Below, piece after piece: positions 34,308 through 43,829 of a stretch of 64,000 nt of DNA (position 1 is the stretch's first letter; every line of letters begins with the position of its first letter). The stretch comes from DRVV01 sp964487415. GTDB taxonomy: Archaea; Thermoproteota; Bathyarchaeia; Bathyarchaeales; Bathycorpusculaceae. A program made the translations under genes and the position numbers. A model generated the notes under the pieces. That model was not told the DNA's origin and searched no databases. It worked only from the letters and a program-made list of their open reading frames with translations. The stretch spans positions 1 to 64,000 of the forward strand of contig CAZAPQ010000126.1 in the NCBI GenBank assembly GCA_964487415.1, written 5' to 3'.

Positions 34308-35345
34308 ATGATTGAAATCGATGGGAGCAAGAAAAGCGGGAGTGGTACGATTCTCAGACTTTCCATAGCTTTTTCCTCCATCACTGGAAAGCCTATTCGA
34401 ATATACAACATTCGACAGAATAGACCCCCGCCTGGATTAAGGCCCCAGCATTTGGAGGCCGTTTTAACAGCTGCAAAACTTTGTAACGCTTATGTGGAAG
34501 GAGCCCGTATTTCTTCCCGTGAACTCCTGTTCGAGCCAAAAGAGATTAAGGGCGGAAAATTTGAGGCTGAAATAGGCACTGCTGGAAGCATTCCAATGCT
34601 TATTATGACCGTGCTTCCCATATGCATATTTGCAAAGAGCACAGTCCACCTTCACATTTCGAAAGGCGGCACCGATGTCCAACATGCGCCTACAATAAAC
34701 TATATGCAAAGTGTGTTTATGCCAGTTTTAAAGCGGATGGGGATTACTGCCAGCATTACAGTGCAGAAATATGGCTATTACCCGAAAGGAATGGGTGAAG
34801 TAACCCTAACCGTTGAACCGTGCATGAAGCTAAATCCGCTAGTGTTGGAGGAGTCTGGCAACATTAAGGCAGTAAAGGGAATTTCAGTCTGCACTTTTCT
34901 GGCTGAAAGAAGGGTTGCCGAACGTCAGGCAGTCGCGGCAACTGAATATCTAAGAGAAAAAGGTTATTCGGCGGACATTCGGATAATAAATGATAGGTCA
35001 AATCCACTGCAGAGGGGCAGCTCCCTAGTCATATGGGCTGAAACTGACAAAGGTGCATTGTTGGGCGCTGATGCTATAGGCGAGCTCAAAAAGCCAAGCG
35101 AGGCTGTAGGCAGGGAGGCCGCGGAAAAGTTGTGGCTGGAAATATCCTCCGGGGCGACAGTGGATATGCACCTGGCAGACATGCTGGTGCCTTACATTGC
35201 CTTAGCAAGTGGGCGATCTATATATTTGACAAGGATATTTTCTGACCATTTAGACTCGAATATTTGGCTTGCAGAAATTTTTCTGGGAACAAAGTTTAGA
35301 ATAGAAAAAATAAAAGAACTTTACAGAGTGGAAAAGGTGGCCTAA
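34308..35345 (+). CDS. rtcA: RNA 3'-terminal phosphate cyclase
   Basis: 345 residues, full length. IDGSKKSGSGTILRLSIAFS and NRPPPGLRPQHLEAVLTA are N-terminal motifs. KGGTDVQHAPTINYMQSVF is central, and GATVDMHLADMLVPYIALA carries the catalytic His that is adenylylated. It converts RNA 3'-phosphates to 2',3'-cyclic phosphates, ends that also appear in tRNA-type splicing and its reversal. Two codons separate it from the FAU-1 gene, and the run continues to pyrC and a Mut7-C gene. Confidence 0.95.
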   Translation: MIEIDGSKKSGSGTILRLSIAFSSITGKPIRIYNIRQNRPPPGLRPQHLEAVLTAAKLCNAYVEGARISSRELLFEPKEIKGGKFEAEIGTAGSIPMLIMTVLPICIFAKSTVHLHISKGGTDVQHAPTINYMQSVFMPVLKRMGITASITVQKYGYYPKGMGEVTLTVEPCMKLNPLVLEESGNIKAVKGISVCTFLAERRVAERQAVAATEYLREKGYSADIRIINDRSNPLQRGSSLVIWAETDKGALLGADAIGELKKPSEAVGREAAEKLWLEISSGATVDMHLADMLVPYIALASGRSIYLTRIFSDHLDSNIWLAEIFLGTKFRIEKIKELYRVEKVA

Positions 35346-35347
35346 TT

Positions 35348-36769
35348 TTGAAGGCTAAAATCCGCGGAATATATTCAACTGCTCTGACAAAATTACTTAT
35401 GGATCATGGCTTTAAAATCCTTCAACCTTCAAAGGTCATAAAAGAGCGTTTTAATCTTCCAGACGGTGACGATGAACCTCCAGAAGTTACAATAAAGGAT
35501 AGAAGCGACCTCCAGGGAATAGTTGCTTTAGGCTCTTCCGAAGCTGTGAATTTTTTACAGACGGTCCTACAAGAGTCTCTCGAGGATGTTTTAACCAGAA
35601 AATGGAGCGTGAGTGTAGATGGAATATATAAAGGAACCGTAGTTAAAAGAAATGAAAGAGGAGTTTACGTAGACATCGGAAACGGCGTTTTAGGTCTTAT
35701 CCCTGATCATGAAGCTCCACCGGAAGATCAAAAGGAAGTAATCGTCCAAGTTGAGCGTAAAGGAATTGGAAGGAAGATCCCCCTTCTAACAACTCGACTA
35801 AAAATTGTCGGAAAGTACGCTATTCTCATCCAAGGATGCAAAGTTGGAGTAAGCTTAAAAATTCGAGACACAAATAAGCGACTGGAACTTTACAAGCTTG
35901 GAAAGGAGTTATCTCCGGAAAACTGGGGAATAATTTGGCGTGAACCGACAGCCTATAAACCAAAAGAATTTTTAGAGCAAGAAATAGAAAAACTTTCTGA
36001 GAAAATCAGAATTTTAAGTGAGAAAGCATCCTCTAAAGAATCTTCAGGCCTAATCCTCGAAGGCCTAAGCTTTATGAATGTGGAGTTTCCCTGGTCGGCA
36101 AAGAAACAACTAGATGAGTTAAGGTCAACCGTGACACCAACAATCAAGGGACACCATTTCTTCAAAAGATGCGGAGGCCGAGTTTCAGCAGCCTTAGAAA
36201 TGGCCGAAAAACTCTTAGAAAAAGAGGGCGACAAAGACAAAATTGAACAGCTTTTCAGAGAGCAAATACAATCAGAATTTCCAGAAGAAGGCTCTTTAGT
36301 AGACGTGGAGCATGTTAAACCAAGCGGTGTAGTTTTAAACCTTGGAAAAGCAACAATAGAAGTGCTGGATGCTGAAATGATAAAGTACTATAGAACTATT
36401 AGGGCTAATGGTGTGTATGACGGGCTTGGCGTGGAGAAAAAGGCCGGCGACAAAGCTGTAAGCGAGGCAAAACCGGGCGAGTGGTACATTATAACAAATT
36501 ATTTCTCAAGCGATGCAACTTGGAGGGGCGCTTACATAAACATAAACACACCAATTGAAGTTTATCCAAAAGCCATAAGATATATAGATTTAGAGGTGGA
36601 CATCTGTGTTTCTCCTAGCGGAGAAATAAAAGTCCTAGACATGGAAAAACTTGAAAGGAATTATGAAAAGGGAATTTTAAGTGAAAAGTTATTTGAAAAA
36701 GTTGGAAAGATTGTTAAAAGCCTATTAGCAACGGACTTAATCCAGAACATTCTAGCTAACTTTATCTAG
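35348..36769 (+). CDS. FAU-1 family RNA-binding ribonuclease (S1-like + DUF402)
   Basis: 473 residues. Residues 80-160 carry an S1-like region (GIYKGTVVKRNERGVYVDIG). The C-terminal half has the DUF402 domain (GEWYIITNYFSSDATWRGAY, then YPKAIRYIDLEVDI). Archaeal FAU-1 binds A/U-rich RNA, and a Pyrococcus member was reported to have RNase E/G-like activity and to process 5S rRNA precursors. The TTG start follows the rtcA stop by 2 nt, so expression is coupled. Confidence 0.88.
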   Translation: MKAKIRGIYSTALTKLLMDHGFKILQPSKVIKERFNLPDGDDEPPEVTIKDRSDLQGIVALGSSEAVNFLQTVLQESLEDVLTRKWSVSVDGIYKGTVVKRNERGVYVDIGNGVLGLIPDHEAPPEDQKEVIVQVERKGIGRKIPLLTTRLKIVGKYAILIQGCKVGVSLKIRDTNKRLELYKLGKELSPENWGIIWREPTAYKPKEFLEQEIEKLSEKIRILSEKASSKESSGLILEGLSFMNVEFPWSAKKQLDELRSTVTPTIKGHHFFKRCGGRVSAALEMAEKLLEKEGDKDKIEQLFREQIQSEFPEEGSLVDVEHVKPSGVVLNLGKATIEVLDAEMIKYYRTIRANGVYDGLGVEKKAGDKAVSEAKPGEWYIITNYFSSDATWRGAYININTPIEVYPKAIRYIDLEVDICVSPSGEIKVLDMEKLERNYEKGILSEKLFEKVGKIVKSLLATDLIQNILANFI

Positions 36770-36805
36770 CGTCCCACCCTTTACTAATGTAAGAGAGAAT
36801 CCAAA

Positions 36806-38152
36806 TTGACTATTGACTTGGTCTTAAAGGATCTAAAAGCCTACATTGATGGTCAAGTGGTTGAGTGCTGCATAGCTATAGAAAGTGGAAGAATTTTCAA
36901 AATTGGAAGAGAGTTCCAAATGCCCAAAGCCGACACTATTCTGAGTCTTGATGGACTTCTAGTTTTACCCGGGCTAATAGACGTTCATGTGCACCTTAGG
37001 GATGAGGGTAAAGCCTACAAGGAGGACTTCTACAGCGGCACAGCCGCAGCTGCAGCGGGTGGAATAACAACAGTTTTAGACATGCCTAACAACGATCCTG
37101 TCACGATGAGCGCTGCAACTTTTAGAAATAGGATTGAAATTGCTAAAAGCAGAATTCTGGTTAATGTTGGCTTCTACTCTGAATTTCCAAGTGAAATTCA
37201 AGAGATCGACAATATAATTAAAGAAGGCTGCATGGCCTTCAAGCTTTTCCTAGGCGAGCAGGTTGGGGGTTTGGATATAGCTGACGATTATAAGCTGACA
37301 GCGGCCTTTAAAAGAATTGGAAATAGAGTCCCTGTGGCTGTTCACGCGGAGGACCATGAAGTTCTCAAGGCTGTTAGAGATGAGTTAAAACAAAAAGGCA
37401 TTAATGGTTTGGAGGCTTTTTTTAAGGCTCATCCTGTTGAAGCAGAGGAAAAGGCTATAAAGAGGATAATAACAATTGCTGAAAGAACAGGCGTTCAAGT
37501 GCATTTTTGCCATTTGAGCTCCGAGAACGGCTTAAAGGAAGTCGTTAAAGCAAAAGCGTCTAATCTTCCTGTTTCATGCGAAGTTACTCCCCATCATATC
37601 CTTATTTCTACAAAAGAGCTGTTAAATATTGGATCTTTGGGATTGACTCTGCCGCCTGTTAGAGATATAAAGCATGTAAACGCCCTTTGGCAAGGAATCT
37701 CCAAAAAGTTTGTCGACATCATTGCCTCCGATCATGCACCGCACGCCACGTGGGAGAAGTCTGCAAACATTATCTGGAATGTTAAAGCTGGCGTTCCAGG
37801 TTTGGAGACTACACTTTCGCTTTTGCTTAATGAAGTGAACAAGGGAAAATTGGCTCTAGCTGATGTTGTCAGATTGATGGCTGAAAATCCAGCCAAAATT
37901 TTCAGCATTAAAGATAGGGGAAGCCTAAGAGAAGGGAATAAAGCCGATCTTGTTGTTGTGGATTTGAAAAGGGAGGGCTATATAGACTCCCAAAAGTTTT
38001 ATTCAAAGGCAAAGTACTCCCCTTTTGATGGTTGGAAGGTCAAGGGGAAACCAGTAAAAACTTTTGTAGGCGGTTTACTTGTTATGGACGAGGGCGAAAT
38101 AGTTGGCAAAACTGGCTGCGGCGAAGCTATAAGGAGGAGCGTTAAATATTGA
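36806..38152 (+). CDS. pyrC: Dihydroorotase
   Basis: 448 residues. Metal ligands lie in DVHVHLRDEG (His61, His63), the carbamylated Lys in AFKLFLGEQ (Lys146), and His in VHFCHLSSENG; ASDHAPH holds the catalytic Asp. It cyclises carbamoyl-aspartate in pyrimidine synthesis. The start is TTG and the gene overlaps the next start by 4 nt (TTGA). Hydantoinase-like paralogs exist, but the motifs favour dihydroorotase. Confidence 0.93.
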   Translation: MTIDLVLKDLKAYIDGQVVECCIAIESGRIFKIGREFQMPKADTILSLDGLLVLPGLIDVHVHLRDEGKAYKEDFYSGTAAAAAGGITTVLDMPNNDPVTMSAATFRNRIEIAKSRILVNVGFYSEFPSEIQEIDNIIKEGCMAFKLFLGEQVGGLDIADDYKLTAAFKRIGNRVPVAVHAEDHEVLKAVRDELKQKGINGLEAFFKAHPVEAEEKAIKRIITIAERTGVQVHFCHLSSENGLKEVVKAKASNLPVSCEVTPHHILISTKELLNIGSLGLTLPPVRDIKHVNALWQGISKKFVDIIASDHAPHATWEKSANIIWNVKAGVPGLETTLSLLLNEVNKGKLALADVVRLMAENPAKIFSIKDRGSLREGNKADLVVVDLKREGYIDSQKFYSKAKYSPFDGWKVKGKPVKTFVGGLLVMDEGEIVGKTGCGEAIRRSVKY

Positions 38153-38637
38153 GGTTTATCGCTGATGGAATGCTTGGAAAATTAACAAGATGGCTTCGCA
38201 TGTTAGGACATAACGTAAAATATTCAAACAAACTTGACGATCCTCAACTAATATTGATAGCTAAAAAGGAAGGGCGCATTCTTCTCACGAGGGATTTAGA
38301 GCTTTACCAACAAGCAACGGCTAAGGGTGTTCAAGCTTACTATGTTGATGGCGTAAATGAGGCGGAGGATCTGGCGAAACTTGCAAAAAGGTTCGGCATA
38401 AATCTAGATGTGGACATGAAAATATCTAGATGCCCAAAATGCAACGCGCAAGTGAAACCTGTGCCCAAAGAAAAGGTTGCTGGGAAAGTTGAAGAAACCA
38501 CCTTTTCTTACTACAAGGAATTCTGGGAATGTCCAAAGTGCGGTCAAATTTACTGGCAAGGTGCCCATTGGACAAGAATAACTAAAACCCTTGAAACTGC
38601 GAGGGAACTATTAAACAAGATAAAAGCACAAAGATAG
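38149..38637 (+). CDS. Mut7-C RNase-domain protein with zinc ribbon
   Basis: 162 residues. FIADGMLGKLTRWLRMLGHN followed by ILLTRDLELYQQA are the acidic motifs of the Mut7-C PIN-like nuclease fold, and the C-terminus has two CPKC pairs. The domain occurs alone in many archaea and is predicted to cut RNA. Its TTG start overlaps the pyrC stop. It is the last gene of the rtcA/FAU-1/pyrC run. Confidence 0.9.
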   Translation: MRFIADGMLGKLTRWLRMLGHNVKYSNKLDDPQLILIAKKEGRILLTRDLELYQQATAKGVQAYYVDGVNEAEDLAKLAKRFGINLDVDMKISRCPKCNAQVKPVPKEKVAGKVEETTFSYYKEFWECPKCGQIYWQGAHWTRITKTLETARELLNKIKAQR

Positions 38638-38649
38638 CGCTGAACGATG

Positions 38650-38910
38650 TTATTTCATTTTTTCTCCTTCCAAAAGCCACTTCAGAGGTATATCTTGATA
38701 GGTTCCATCCGGCAGTGTTCTTCTAACGGTTATCGGTAGTACACCTGCTTTAAGCTCTTTTAGAGATATATCTATGGGGCTTGTGGCTCCTTCTGGAATA
38801 TCAATAAGTATGGGGGCGCCCATGGCTATTTGAATCGCCCTTGCCCCCACTATCCTTGCCTTTTCGAAACGTGTTAGCTTCGGTGGGCCTATTAAAATTT
38901 TCTTCTCTAT
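38650..38910 (-). CDS. rpoK: DNA-directed RNA polymerase subunit K (Rpo6), start codon unclear
   Basis: About 86 residues if translated from 38910. The family core PPKLTRFEKARIVGARAIQI, AMGAPILID and GVLPITVRR is present and anchors the polymerase core. The frame is open upstream only to the thermosome TAG at 38923-38925 and holds no ATG, GTG or TTG before the conserved LTRFEKARI. The first GTG (38850) would cut away the conserved N-terminal third. ATA 38910 gives the expected N-terminus; ACG 38919 lies 9 nt behind GGGGAG. The gene starts within 12 nt of the thermosome stop and is probably read from the same message. Confidence 0.88.
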   Translation of the reverse strand: MEKKILIGPPKLTRFEKARIVGARAIQIAMGAPILIDIPEGATSPIDISLKELKAGVLPITVRRTLPDGTYQDIPLKWLLEGEKMK

Positions 38911-38922
38911 ACTTGACGTATG

Positions 38923-40575
38923 CTAATACTCCCCAGCGCCATATCCTTCAGGTGGCCCTTTGGGAGGCACTGAGGGAGCTTTGGCTTTCCCTGCAGCTAT
39001 TATATCATCGATTTTCAATATCATAGTTGCAGCTTCGGTTGCGGATTTTATCACCTGCTTTTTCACTGAAAGCGGCTCGAAGACACCTACATCAGCCATA
39101 TTTTTAATTTTTCCAGAGTTAACTTCTATTCCAGCCCATGTTTCGCCCTTTTCATGTTTTGCTCTAAGCTCGGAAAGAATATCAATGGGATCTAATCCGG
39201 CATTTTCGGTGAGGGTTGTAGGAATGGCTTCTAGGGCTTCTGCAAAGCCTTTAACGGCAAGTTGCTCTTTACCTGAGAAAGATTCCGCATATTTTCTGAG
39301 CAGCTTAGCAGTTTCAATCTCAGGGGCTCCTCCACCAGCCAAGACCTTTGGCTCTTCTACTATGTCCTTTACAACGAAAAGAGCGTCATGAATTGAGCGT
39401 TCAGCCTCGTCCACTATGCGCTCTGTTCCTCCCCTTATGAGTATTGTGACGGATCTTGGATTCTTGCATCCTTCCACAAATGTCATCTTGTCGTCGCCTA
39501 TTTTACGCTCCTCTACGAGACCTGCAAATCCAAGGTCTGATGGACTTGCATCCTCTAAGTTAGTTATTATCCTTGCTCCTGTGGCTTTTGCAAGTTTTTC
39601 CACGTCTGACTTCTTTATTCTCCTAACGGCAAGAATTCCCTTTTTAGCTAGGAAATGTTGAGCCATATCGTCTATGCCTTTCTGACATAGAACAACATTC
39701 GCCCCAATAGCCGCGATCTTTTCAACCATTTCTCTCAGCATTTCCTCTTCCTGGTTTAGGAAAGCCTCCATTTGCTCAGGGCTTTCAATATTTAGTTTTG
39801 CATCAAACTCCGTTTTTTCAATTTCCAAGGAAGTGTCCAAAAGGGCTATTTTAGCATTTTCCAAACGTTTTGGCATCCCAGGGTGAACCACTTCCTTGTC
39901 TAAAACTATGCCCCTTATGAGCTTTGTATCTCTTAGCGACTCGCCAGGTTTTTTCTCAACTTTAACATCATCTATGTCGACTTTGTATTTGCCGTCTACT
40001 CTTTCAGCAACTTGAAGAATGGCCTCAACCGCTAATTCTGCTAAATATTCTCTGTATTCGGCCACCAGTTTGCTTGCCATCGATGTCATCGCTGCTTTTT
40101 TCAAATATTCTCTATATTCTGCAGAGTTCAGGTCTACAGGGATGGCTATTTTCTCTAAAGTTTCAAGCGCTTTCTCCATAGCCTTTTTGTATCCATCAAT
40201 TATAATCGTTGGATGGATATTTTTGTTGATGAGTTCCTCGGCTTGGCTCAGCAACTCTCCCGCGAGTATTACGGACGTTGTGGTTCCATCTCCAACTTCG
40301 TTGTCTTGAGTTTTTGCCACCTCAACCATCATCTTCGCTGCTGGATGCTGAACATCCATTTCATCCAAAATCGTGCGGCCATCACTTGTTATTGTGACAT
40401 CGCCAAAACTATCCACAAGCATCTTATCCATACCTCTGGGGCCAAGGGAACTTTTTACAGCTTCAGCTACCAATTTAGCCGCCATTATATTATTGTGTTG
40501 AGCTTCTCTTCCTCTAGTCCTACTTGAACCTTCTTTTAATATTAAGACTGGAATTCCAGCTGAGGGTGATGACAA
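38923..40575 (-). CDS. thsA: Thermosome subunit (group II chaperonin)
   Basis: About 550 residues. The N-terminus GIPVLILKEGSSRTRGREAQ, the ATP motif GPRGMDKMLVDSFGDVTITS, VGDGTTTSVILAGELL and the C-terminal GLDPIDILSELRAKHE are canonical. The C-terminus is Gly-rich (GYGAGEY). The TTG at 40575 is chosen because GGGAGG lies 7 nt upstream; frames opening at 40602 would add nine residues not seen in the family. Stop is TAG. The adjacent rpoK frame follows in the same phase. Confidence 0.96.
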   Translation of the reverse strand: MSSPSAGIPVLILKEGSSRTRGREAQHNNIMAAKLVAEAVKSSLGPRGMDKMLVDSFGDVTITSDGRTILDEMDVQHPAAKMMVEVAKTQDNEVGDGTTTSVILAGELLSQAEELINKNIHPTIIIDGYKKAMEKALETLEKIAIPVDLNSAEYREYLKKAAMTSMASKLVAEYREYLAELAVEAILQVAERVDGKYKVDIDDVKVEKKPGESLRDTKLIRGIVLDKEVVHPGMPKRLENAKIALLDTSLEIEKTEFDAKLNIESPEQMEAFLNQEEEMLREMVEKIAAIGANVVLCQKGIDDMAQHFLAKKGILAVRRIKKSDVEKLAKATGARIITNLEDASPSDLGFAGLVEERKIGDDKMTFVEGCKNPRSVTILIRGGTERIVDEAERSIHDALFVVKDIVEEPKVLAGGGAPEIETAKLLRKYAESFSGKEQLAVKGFAEALEAIPTTLTENAGLDPIDILSELRAKHEKGETWAGIEVNSGKIKNMADVGVFEPLSVKKQVIKSATEAATMILKIDDIIAAGKAKAPSVPPKGPPEGYGAGEY

Positions 40576-40711
40576 CTTAACAACCTCCCAAACGCGTCTC
40601 AAACAAAAACAGCATTACAATATAAATTTATCGTTTCCGTTCTTTCAGTTTCCATGACGACGACTTCGCCCTCTCTAAAAAATAGAGGTGAAATTTGCTA
40701 TGAAAGGGGAT

Positions 40712-41677
40712 TTATTTCTTTAATGCGCTCTTTAGGGCTTCAAGGAGGGCTGGGATTATTTGGTATATGTCGCCTACAACAATGTAATCTGCAACTTCGA
40801 ATATTGGCGCATTTGGATCCTTGTTTATTGTCACTATAACCTTTGAGTCTCTAATTCCTGCAATGTGTTGAATCATTCCTGAAACGCCGCATCCAATATA
40901 TATTTCAGGCTTAACCTTCTTCCCTGATAATCCAACCCATTCGGAAAACCATTTCCTATCCTCGGCTAAAGGTCTCGTGACTCCGACATGTCCCCCTAAA
41001 ATGCTGGCAAGCTCCTCGAACATCCTGAAGTCTTCTTTTTTGGTTACACCCCGCCCGCCGCAAATCACCACTCTAGCTTCTTCAATGCGGACCTTAGCAA
41101 CCTCGGCGGGTCTGACCTCGACAACTGTGGTTTTTGGCTCATCAACTTTAAAATCCAAACTGATTATGTTGGCCTGCTTGCCAAAGGGCTTAGCTTTTTC
41201 AAAGGTTCTGGGGGGCACCGTCGCAATTTGGGGTTTTGCTTGATAAGTTATTAGTGCTACTCCATTTCCACCGTAAACAATTCTAGCCGCGGTTAGCATT
41301 CCCCTTTCATCTATTTCAAACTTGAAAGCATCCTGTACTAAGCCAGCCTTTAGCCTTGCTGCAAGTCTCGCTGCAAGCTCTCTTCCCCTTTTTGTGGAAC
41401 CTATCAGAATTATTTCAGGGGAACGCCTCGCAGCCAATTCCATGAAAACACTTAAATACGGTTCCGTTTGAAGGCTCTTAAAGACCGGGTTATCCATGAA
41501 ATAAACTTTGTCCACATTATGTTTCGCTATTTCCTCAACTTGTTCTTTAATGTTGCATCCTAGAGTTATAGCCGAAAGCTCTGTCTGAAGTCTATCCGCA
41601 AGCTTCCTGCCTTCGCTTAACATTTCAAGGGCTAGGTCTAAATTTTCTGAGAAAACCCAAACTTCCCCTGTGCTCAT
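40712..41677 (-). CDS. etfA: Electron transfer flavoprotein, alpha subunit
   Basis: 321 residues. The C-terminal FAD-binding signature is present (CGGRGVTKKEDFRMFEELAS, VGLSGKKVKPEIYIGCGVSG, then VTINKDPNAPIFEVADYIVV). It accepts electrons from acyl-CoA dehydrogenase and passes them to a membrane quinone oxidoreductase or ferredoxin. It starts 4 nt after the etfB stop. A bifurcating role cannot be judged from sequence alone. Confidence 0.93.
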   Translation of the reverse strand: MSTGEVWVFSENLDLALEMLSEGRKLADRLQTELSAITLGCNIKEQVEEIAKHNVDKVYFMDNPVFKSLQTEPYLSVFMELAARRSPEIILIGSTKRGRELAARLAARLKAGLVQDAFKFEIDERGMLTAARIVYGGNGVALITYQAKPQIATVPPRTFEKAKPFGKQANIISLDFKVDEPKTTVVEVRPAEVAKVRIEEARVVICGGRGVTKKEDFRMFEELASILGGHVGVTRPLAEDRKWFSEWVGLSGKKVKPEIYIGCGVSGMIQHIAGIRDSKVIVTINKDPNAPIFEVADYIVVGDIYQIIPALLEALKSALKK

Positions 41678-41680
41678 TTT

Positions 41681-42469
41681 TTATCCTCCAATAACCCCCT
41701 CTTGAATTAGGGCTTTAACAAGATTTTCAGCGATCTCCTTGGGGCTTTCTCCAGATATTTTTATCCTTTTTCGCTCAGTTTTTGGAGCCGAGACATCTAT
41801 AACCTTTATAGACGGCGTTGCGCTTTTTTCACCCTTAAAATCGATATCTGCAAGAGTCCATGTGAGCAGCTCCTTCTTTGAGGCTTTAATAATATCCATT
41901 AATGTCGGCACTCTTGGAACGTTAATCTCCTTTGTAACGGTTAACAATACGGGTGTCTTAACCATAATGACCTCTGAGCAGTCTTCAAGGCTTCTTTCAA
42001 CTGTGAGGGTATTGCCTTCAAGGGTAACCTTACTTACATATGTAACTGCGGGGATCCCGAGGATCTCTGCTAGTCTAGGTCCCACCTGTCCTGAGTAGCT
42101 ATCAATGCTTGCTTCTCCGCATAGAATAATATCAAAAGAGCCTATTTTCCTTATAGCTTCGGCAAGAATGTTCGAGATCATCATGGTGTCAGCGTTTTGA
42201 ATGTTTGGATCCTGTATCTGAATAGCCTTATCGGCTCCCATGGCTAGTGCTTCTCTAAGTGCTGTGGAGGCATTTTCTGCCGTTGCTGTCAGGGCTATGA
42301 CCTCTCCTCCATGTTTCATTTTTATTTTAACAGCTTCCTCCAAGGCGTTCTTGTCAAAATCGCTTATTTTTCTTGGAGCGTCAGCTATTAACAATTTACG
42401 AGTAGCTGAGTCGACTTTTATCTGGGACACGTCAATAGCATATTTGAGGCAAACAATTATTCGTGGCAT
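41681..42469 (-). CDS. etfB: Electron transfer flavoprotein, beta subunit
   Basis: 262 residues. VCLKYAIDVSQIKVDSATRK at the start, ALAMGADKAIQIQD, and GEASIDSYSGQVGPRLAEIL (the AMP-binding loop region) are typical. The C-terminus is a helical domain that contacts alpha. It lies 59 nt after the acyl-CoA dehydrogenase stop, in a clear acd-etfB-etfA operon. Confidence 0.93.
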   Translation of the reverse strand: MPRIIVCLKYAIDVSQIKVDSATRKLLIADAPRKISDFDKNALEEAVKIKMKHGGEVIALTATAENASTALREALAMGADKAIQIQDPNIQNADTMMISNILAEAIRKIGSFDIILCGEASIDSYSGQVGPRLAEILGIPAVTYVSKVTLEGNTLTVERSLEDCSEVIMVKTPVLLTVTKEINVPRVPTLMDIIKASKKELLTWTLADIDFKGEKSATPSIKVIDVSAPKTERKRIKISGESPKEIAENLVKALIQEGVIGG

Positions 42470-42528
42470 AAGGTCACTCCATTTTTAGGGTGTGTAGCTA
42501 ATTTCTACAATAAAGATAAAAGTAAACT

Positions 42529-43794
42529 TTACTTGTAGGGAACGTACTCCTTACCTAGGAGTTCCCTTCCGATGACTATTTTCTGTATGTTTTGTCCGCC
42601 CTCGGCGCCTACAACATATGACATTACACCGCGCCACGCTGCCTCAAATAGGTACTCCTTTGTGTAGCCAGCGGCTCCAAACCAGATCATGGCCTTTTCA
42701 GCCGCTTTAAGGGCAAGGAATGGGCCTTTCCATTTAACCATGGATATCCATTTGGCTATTTCTGTGGGCTTAAAAGTTTTTGCCTCTGAAACCTTCACTG
42801 GAAGCCCTTCCTCCTTGTATCTTATGTCCTGCATCCAAGCCGTCTTCATAACCATAAGCTTTAGGGCCTCCATCTCCATGTATAATTCCGCTAATTCAAA
42901 CTGTATTGCTTCATATTTCGCTAGGGGCATTCCGAAAACTTTCCTGTCCTTTATGTAGGGAATGGCATCATCTAAAATGCGTCGTGTTGCCCCCGCACAG
43001 CTTGCTCCTATCATAAGTCTAGCATTATCAAACCCCTCCATGGTGTAGTAGAACCCCTTGCCAACCTCTCCAAGTCTATACTCATCTGGAATCTTTACAT
43101 CCTTCATTACAAAGCCACCTGTGGAGATGGCCATTCTGCCAGCATCCCTATAGGGTTCTATAACTTCAACTCCTTCAGCATCAATAGGTACAAAGAAGGC
43201 TGTGATGTTACGGTGTGGTGCTTCAGGTATTACTGGCCCCGTCCTTGCGTTAACCCAGTAGCCTCCTCCCCACAGCTTAGCCTCTTCAGTTCCACTTATG
43301 AAAGTTTTCTCGCCATTCAAAATCCAGTAGTCGCCTTCTTTTCTCGCGGTTGTCCTATGTCCAGCAACATCCGACCCGCCTATAGGCTCGGTTGCACCTA
43401 TGCCAACGAATTTTTCTCCCCTTATCGCTGGTTTTACGTACTTTTCTCTTACAACTTCAGAGCAGTACCTGTTAATCGTGAAGCCCCACCCAGTTTCAAC
43501 AGCCATGAACCCTGCAGCAGTGGCGACTGTTGGGTCGTAGTACCCTATAACTTCGGCTATGAGGGCTTGAGTTTTCCAGTCTAGGCCTAGCCCCCCATGT
43601 TCTTGCGGCACTGTGCCCATTATAACGCCTAAACTCGCCAGGCCTTCAACGATATCTTTAGGATAAGGATGTCCTTTGTCGTCCATTTCTCTGACGCGCT
43701 CAGGTGTTAAATGTCTCTCACACCATTCCTTTACCGCTTTAACCATGAGTTTCTGCTCTTCAGTTTCCGTAAAATCATACATGCATTTTCCCAA
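42529..43794 (-). CDS. Acyl-CoA dehydrogenase family protein
   Basis: 421 residues. The N-terminal helical domain, the GIGATEPIGGSDVAGHRTTA flavin/substrate loop, WILNGEKTFISGTEEA, and the C-terminal domain are complete. The expected catalytic Glu lies in VGAEGGQNIQ near residue 403, where typical enzymes have EGT. The usual downstream ExxYRDAR is replaced by EAAWRGVM, so this is a divergent subgroup. Substrate is unknown. It is the first gene of an operon with ETF. The start is TTG, or ATG 43782. Its promoter carries two palindromes. Confidence 0.9.
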   Translation of the reverse strand: MGKCMYDFTETEEQKLMVKAVKEWCERHLTPERVREMDDKGHPYPKDIVEGLASLGVIMGTVPQEHGGLGLDWKTQALIAEVIGYYDPTVATAAGFMAVETGWGFTINRYCSEVVREKYVKPAIRGEKFVGIGATEPIGGSDVAGHRTTARKEGDYWILNGEKTFISGTEEAKLWGGGYWVNARTGPVIPEAPHRNITAFFVPIDAEGVEVIEPYRDAGRMAISTGGFVMKDVKIPDEYRLGEVGKGFYYTMEGFDNARLMIGASCAGATRRILDDAIPYIKDRKVFGMPLAKYEAIQFELAELYMEMEALKLMVMKTAWMQDIRYKEEGLPVKVSEAKTFKPTEIAKWISMVKWKGPFLALKAAEKAMIWFGAAGYTKEYLFEAAWRGVMSYVVGAEGGQNIQKIVIGRELLGKEYVPYK

Positions 43795-43806
43795 CCATCT
43801 TATCTT

Positions 43807-43820
43807 GAAGATGCATCTTC
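43807..43820. promoter_or_regulatory. Perfect 14-bp palindrome downstream of the acd TATA box
   Basis: GAAGATGCATCTTC is its own reverse complement. It sits 10 nt downstream of the minus-strand TATA element and about 12 nt before the acyl-CoA dehydrogenase start codon, so it covers the likely transcription start. This is a classic position for a repressor operator. Confidence 0.6.
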
Positions 43821-43829
43821 TAATTAAGC

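Noticed and set aside
38911..38925. Readthrough fusion of thermosome and RpoK
   Set aside because: The frames are in phase, but both are conserved separate proteins and the thermosome ends with its usual Gly-rich tail before TAG.
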